From Gemmatimonadota bacterium (GTDB taxonomy: Bacteria > Gemmatimonadota > Gemmatimonadetes > Gemmatimonadales > Gemmatimonadaceae), in contig JAHFCS010000117.1 of assembly GCA_023249395.1 (NCBI GenBank), forward strand, positions 1-6,812: a stretch of DNA of 6,812 nucleotides. The letters run 5' to 3'. The first letter of the stretch is position 1; each line of letters starts with the position of its first letter. Shown piece after piece: positions 5,208 to 6,812 of the stretch. The position numbers and the translations under genes are program-made. The notes beneath the pieces were generated by a model, which did not search any database, was not told the DNA's origin, and saw only the letters and a list, made by a program, of their open reading frames with translations.

Positions 5208-6245
5208 CTAGTCCTTCGAAGACGCCGTTGAAGCGACGCGCTTGACGCTGCCGGAGCGTTTGGTGGAGCGAGCGCGATGGCGTCTCGCCCGCGTTCCACC
5301 CTGAACCCAGCGGGCGCGAATGCCACGGACGTCGATGTGGGCGAAGGGACCACGCGGTCCGCCGGAGTGATACAGTCCAACGCCGCCGACAAGGTCCGGA
5401 TATTCACGCTCGACCCGCTCGACCGCCGCAAGAATCACCCGCGCGTCGGAAAAATTCACTCTGCCGTCGTGGTTCAAGTCGTCCATGCGGCCGTTGTCGT
5501 CGTTGTCGATGATCACGTCTGCCGCATCGCCGAATTGATGCCTGCTGTCGCGGGCGCGGCCACTCTCATCGCCAAGAGCGAGATTGTACTGTGGCGTCCG
5601 GAATCCCGAGAGCACCCGCATTCGCTCGGCGCGAACACCGTGGCGCACCAGGTCCTCGATCACCAGCTCGAGCTTGTCGAGCAGCGGCTCACGAAGAACG
5701 AGGTATTTCGGCCAGACATCCTTCTGATCGTGTGTCAGGAAATCGCTAAGCTGAAAATGCTCGGAGACGCGGATGTCCTGATTCTGTGGCGTCACCTCGA
5801 TGAACCCTTCAGGATTTTCGTAAGCTTCCGAGCGAAGCCGGCCGTTCTCCTCGGGCCAGAATCCGACTCTGTACCCACCAACCGATCCGGCGACTTTTTC
5901 CCTGAACGATTTCATCGTGATCATCGAGAATCTTCCGAGCTTGCTCGCGCCGGTGATCTCCTGCACGGTGGGGATCAGCTTTGACGCGTAATTCAGATTG
6001 TTGGCGAGGATCGGAATGGCGAGCGATCTCGGTGGAACAACGAATCTTGCCAGAAGCTTTCCGCTTTTCCCGGCCAGGTGCACGACCATCGCTCGAAGGC
6101 TCGTGCTGTCGACCACCGGGAGCTTGGCAAGAGCGGCCACATCAGGATGCAGGTCAGCCTGTGCGATCGCCGAAGCGGGAGCCAGCGTAGAGACCGTGGC
6201 GACGACTGCGGCAATCCTGCGTGCAAGGTGACCAAGAGGATTCAT
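5208..6245 (-). CDS. Secreted zinc peptidase of the M15 (D-Ala-D-Ala carboxypeptidase-like) family
   Basis: 345 aa. Residues 1-30 form a signal peptide (RR at 9-10, hydrophobic core, likely cut in ASAIAQA). Residues 30-160 are an N-terminal region I cannot assign. The peptidase domain runs from about 160 to 311: SEHFQLSDF, then LSGFRTPQYN (212-221), SRHQFGDAAD with the H-x6-D zinc motif His236/Asp243, and AHIDVRG with the third ligand His303. This is the active-site pattern of M15A/DUF882 enzymes that cut peptidoglycan stem peptides, so a role in wall remodelling is likely. Between the zinc motifs lie two Ca-binding-type loops, D247-N258 and D256-D267 (DLNHDGRVNFSD), resembling dockerin or EF-hand loops. 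The last 35 residues are a basic, Ser/Arg-rich tail that may bind the wall or DNA. Start 6245 is chosen for its signal peptide and ribosome site; in-frame ATGs at 6275 and 6479 lack both. Confidence 0.88.
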   Translation of the reverse strand: MNPLGHLARRIAAVVATVSTLAPASAIAQADLHPDVAALAKLPVVDSTSLRAMVVHLAGKSGKLLARFVVPPRSLAIPILANNLNYASKLIPTVQEITGASKLGRFSMITMKSFREKVAGSVGGYRVGFWPEENGRLRSEAYENPEGFIEVTPQNQDIRVSEHFQLSDFLTHDQKDVWPKYLVLREPLLDKLELVIEDLVRHGVRAERMRVLSGFRTPQYNLALGDESGRARDSRHQFGDAADVIIDNDDNGRMDDLNHDGRVNFSDARVILAAVERVEREYPDLVGGVGLYHSGGPRGPFAHIDVRGIRARWVQGGTRARRHRARSTKRSGSVKRVASTASSKD

Positions 6246-6440
6246 GCGGGCCTTCTGCGCGAAAATCGGTTCCATCCGGCTGTGCTGGCCGGAAATGATG
6301 TTTTCCAGAATATGGACGGTTCGGACGGATGTATCGTCACACCGGCAGGTGGGGCAGCCGGCCCGACGGACGCCCCAACATAACAGCCATAGACCCACCG
6401 CAACAGAAGCAAATAATCCTGAAATAATCTGCCGCACGCA
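6246..6440 (-). other. Leader region of the M15 gene
   Basis: About 195 bases between the pilin terminator and the M15 start. An in-frame extension of the M15 frame runs through it but starts inside the terminator stem, so it is not called coding. A hairpin with arms TCCGGC/GCCGGA (6275-6280 and 6288-6293, loop of seven) lies about 30 bases before the ATG. The M15 promoter must be here, but no good -35/-10 pair stands out. Confidence 0.5.
6251..6256 (-). promoter_or_regulatory. Ribosome binding site of the M15 gene
   Basis: AGAAGG on the minus strand ends five bases before the ATG at 6245. It decides this start over the longer in-frame alternatives. Confidence 0.65.
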
Positions 6441-6475
6441 AGAAAAAGCCCGCCGGACCCAGGTCCCGGCGGGCT
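6441..6475 (-). terminator. Intrinsic terminator of the pilin gene
   Basis: On the minus strand the arms AGCCCGCCGG (6475-6466) and CCGGCGGGCT (6456-6447) form a perfect 10-bp GC-rich stem. An inner GGT/ACC pairing may extend it. The stem runs straight into TTTTTCT (6447-6441), the U-run. It starts 24 bases after the pilin stop codon, so it ends the pilin transcript and separates it from the M15 gene. Confidence 0.93.
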
Positions 6476-6499
6476 CCAACTCATGCCTGCTTCAACTCA

Positions 6500-6812
6500 T
6501 CATGTACAGGTGATCAGGCCGTTGACCGAAGAGCTACATGTCTTCGTTGTCAGCGAGTGCGTCGCGACTGCGCTCCAGCCGGCAGGCGGACCAGCGACGG
6601 CAGTCGCCGTCATCGTCACATTCTGCGAGGCGGTGAAGCCCTGAGCCGAACCGTTGCCCGAGAAGTAGGTACCGGCGCTATCGGCCGCGTAGCTCTCTTC
6701 GTAGGTCGCCAGGTTGCGCAGGTCAGCCTTCATCGATGCGAGGTAGGCCTTCTCCTTCGTGTTGGCGAACTTCGGGATCGCGATTGCGGCAAGAATGCCG
6801 ATGATCACGACG
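6500..6812 (-). CDS. Type IV pilin-like protein (N-terminus outside the window)
   Basis: The frame is open to the window edge; 103 residues are visible. The first codons read VVIIGILAAIAIPKFANTKE, the conserved second half of the type IV pilin N-terminal helix, so the leader peptide and the FTLIE-type cleavage/methylation site must lie just beyond 6812. After the helix (through about KADLRNLATYEESY) comes a short globular part rich in Ala, Ser, Thr and Gly. A Cys pair near the end (TTKTCSSSVNGLITCT) would close the disulfide-bonded D-loop typical of pilins. The full protein would be about 120-140 aa, small for a major pilin but common in this group of short PilA-like proteins. It is closed by a strong intrinsic terminator. 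It may be a major pilin or a pseudopilin; no other pilus gene is in view to decide. Confidence 0.9.
   Translation of the reverse strand, partial: VVIIGILAAIAIPKFANTKEKAYLASMKADLRNLATYEESYAADSAGTYFSGNGSAQGFTASQNVTMTATAVAGPPAGWSAVATHSLTTKTCSSSVNGLITCT

Noticed and set aside
6246..6479. N-terminal extension of the M15 frame with a hydrophobic stretch and a CPTCRC motif
   Set aside because: Its ATG lies inside the pilin terminator stem, there is no ribosome site, and it would bury the clear signal peptide starting at 6245.

Overview
The window is GC-rich bacterial DNA that is almost fully coding. The mix of genes is an acylase with a Ser nucleophile, an Ala/Gly-rich lipoprotein with a sugar-binding-like C-terminal domain, an M15 peptidase with a dockerin-like Ca loop pair, and a short type IV pilin. 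This fits a Gram-negative, pili-bearing soil or sediment bacterium. Gemmatimonadota is my best guess, but it rests on remembered family resemblance and not on any marker gene here.

Left block (1-4527, all minus strand). Five genes are packed head to tail and look like one operon. In transcription order they are: a small secreted Ala-rich helical protein (4527-4156), an SDR-family oxidoreductase (4119-3310), a lipoprotein (3268-2555), a penicillin-acylase-family Ntn hydrolase (2555-69) and the first 22 codons of a membrane protein (66-1). The junction gaps are 36, 41, -1 and 2 bases. The lipoprotein and acylase share a TGATG stop/start. A strong hairpin abuts the SDR start codon and leaves no free Shine-Dalgarno sequence. 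Three of the four complete genes encode exported or envelope proteins, so the acylase most likely acts on an amide substrate outside the cytoplasm. The substrate cannot be read from sequence.

Middle (4528-4866). This is a 339-base divergent intergenic region. It holds a 7-bp hairpin and an inverted pair of 31-base GCGGAGAAC-type repeats (30 of 31 bases match) separated by 118 bases. A candidate promoter on the right would give a leaderless transcript.

Right block. A small two-helix membrane protein (4867-5196, plus) runs convergently, 11 bases apart, against a secreted zinc D-Ala-D-Ala-carboxypeptidase-like M15 protein (6245-5208, minus). Upstream of the M15 gene a clear intrinsic terminator (6475-6441) closes a type IV pilin gene (6812-6500, minus) whose N-terminal codons lie outside the window.

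I see no CRISPR array, transposase, tRNA, rRNA or obvious defence system. The most unusual signals are the hairpin with a competing helix at the SDR start, the inverted repeat pair, and the five-gene acylase operon.
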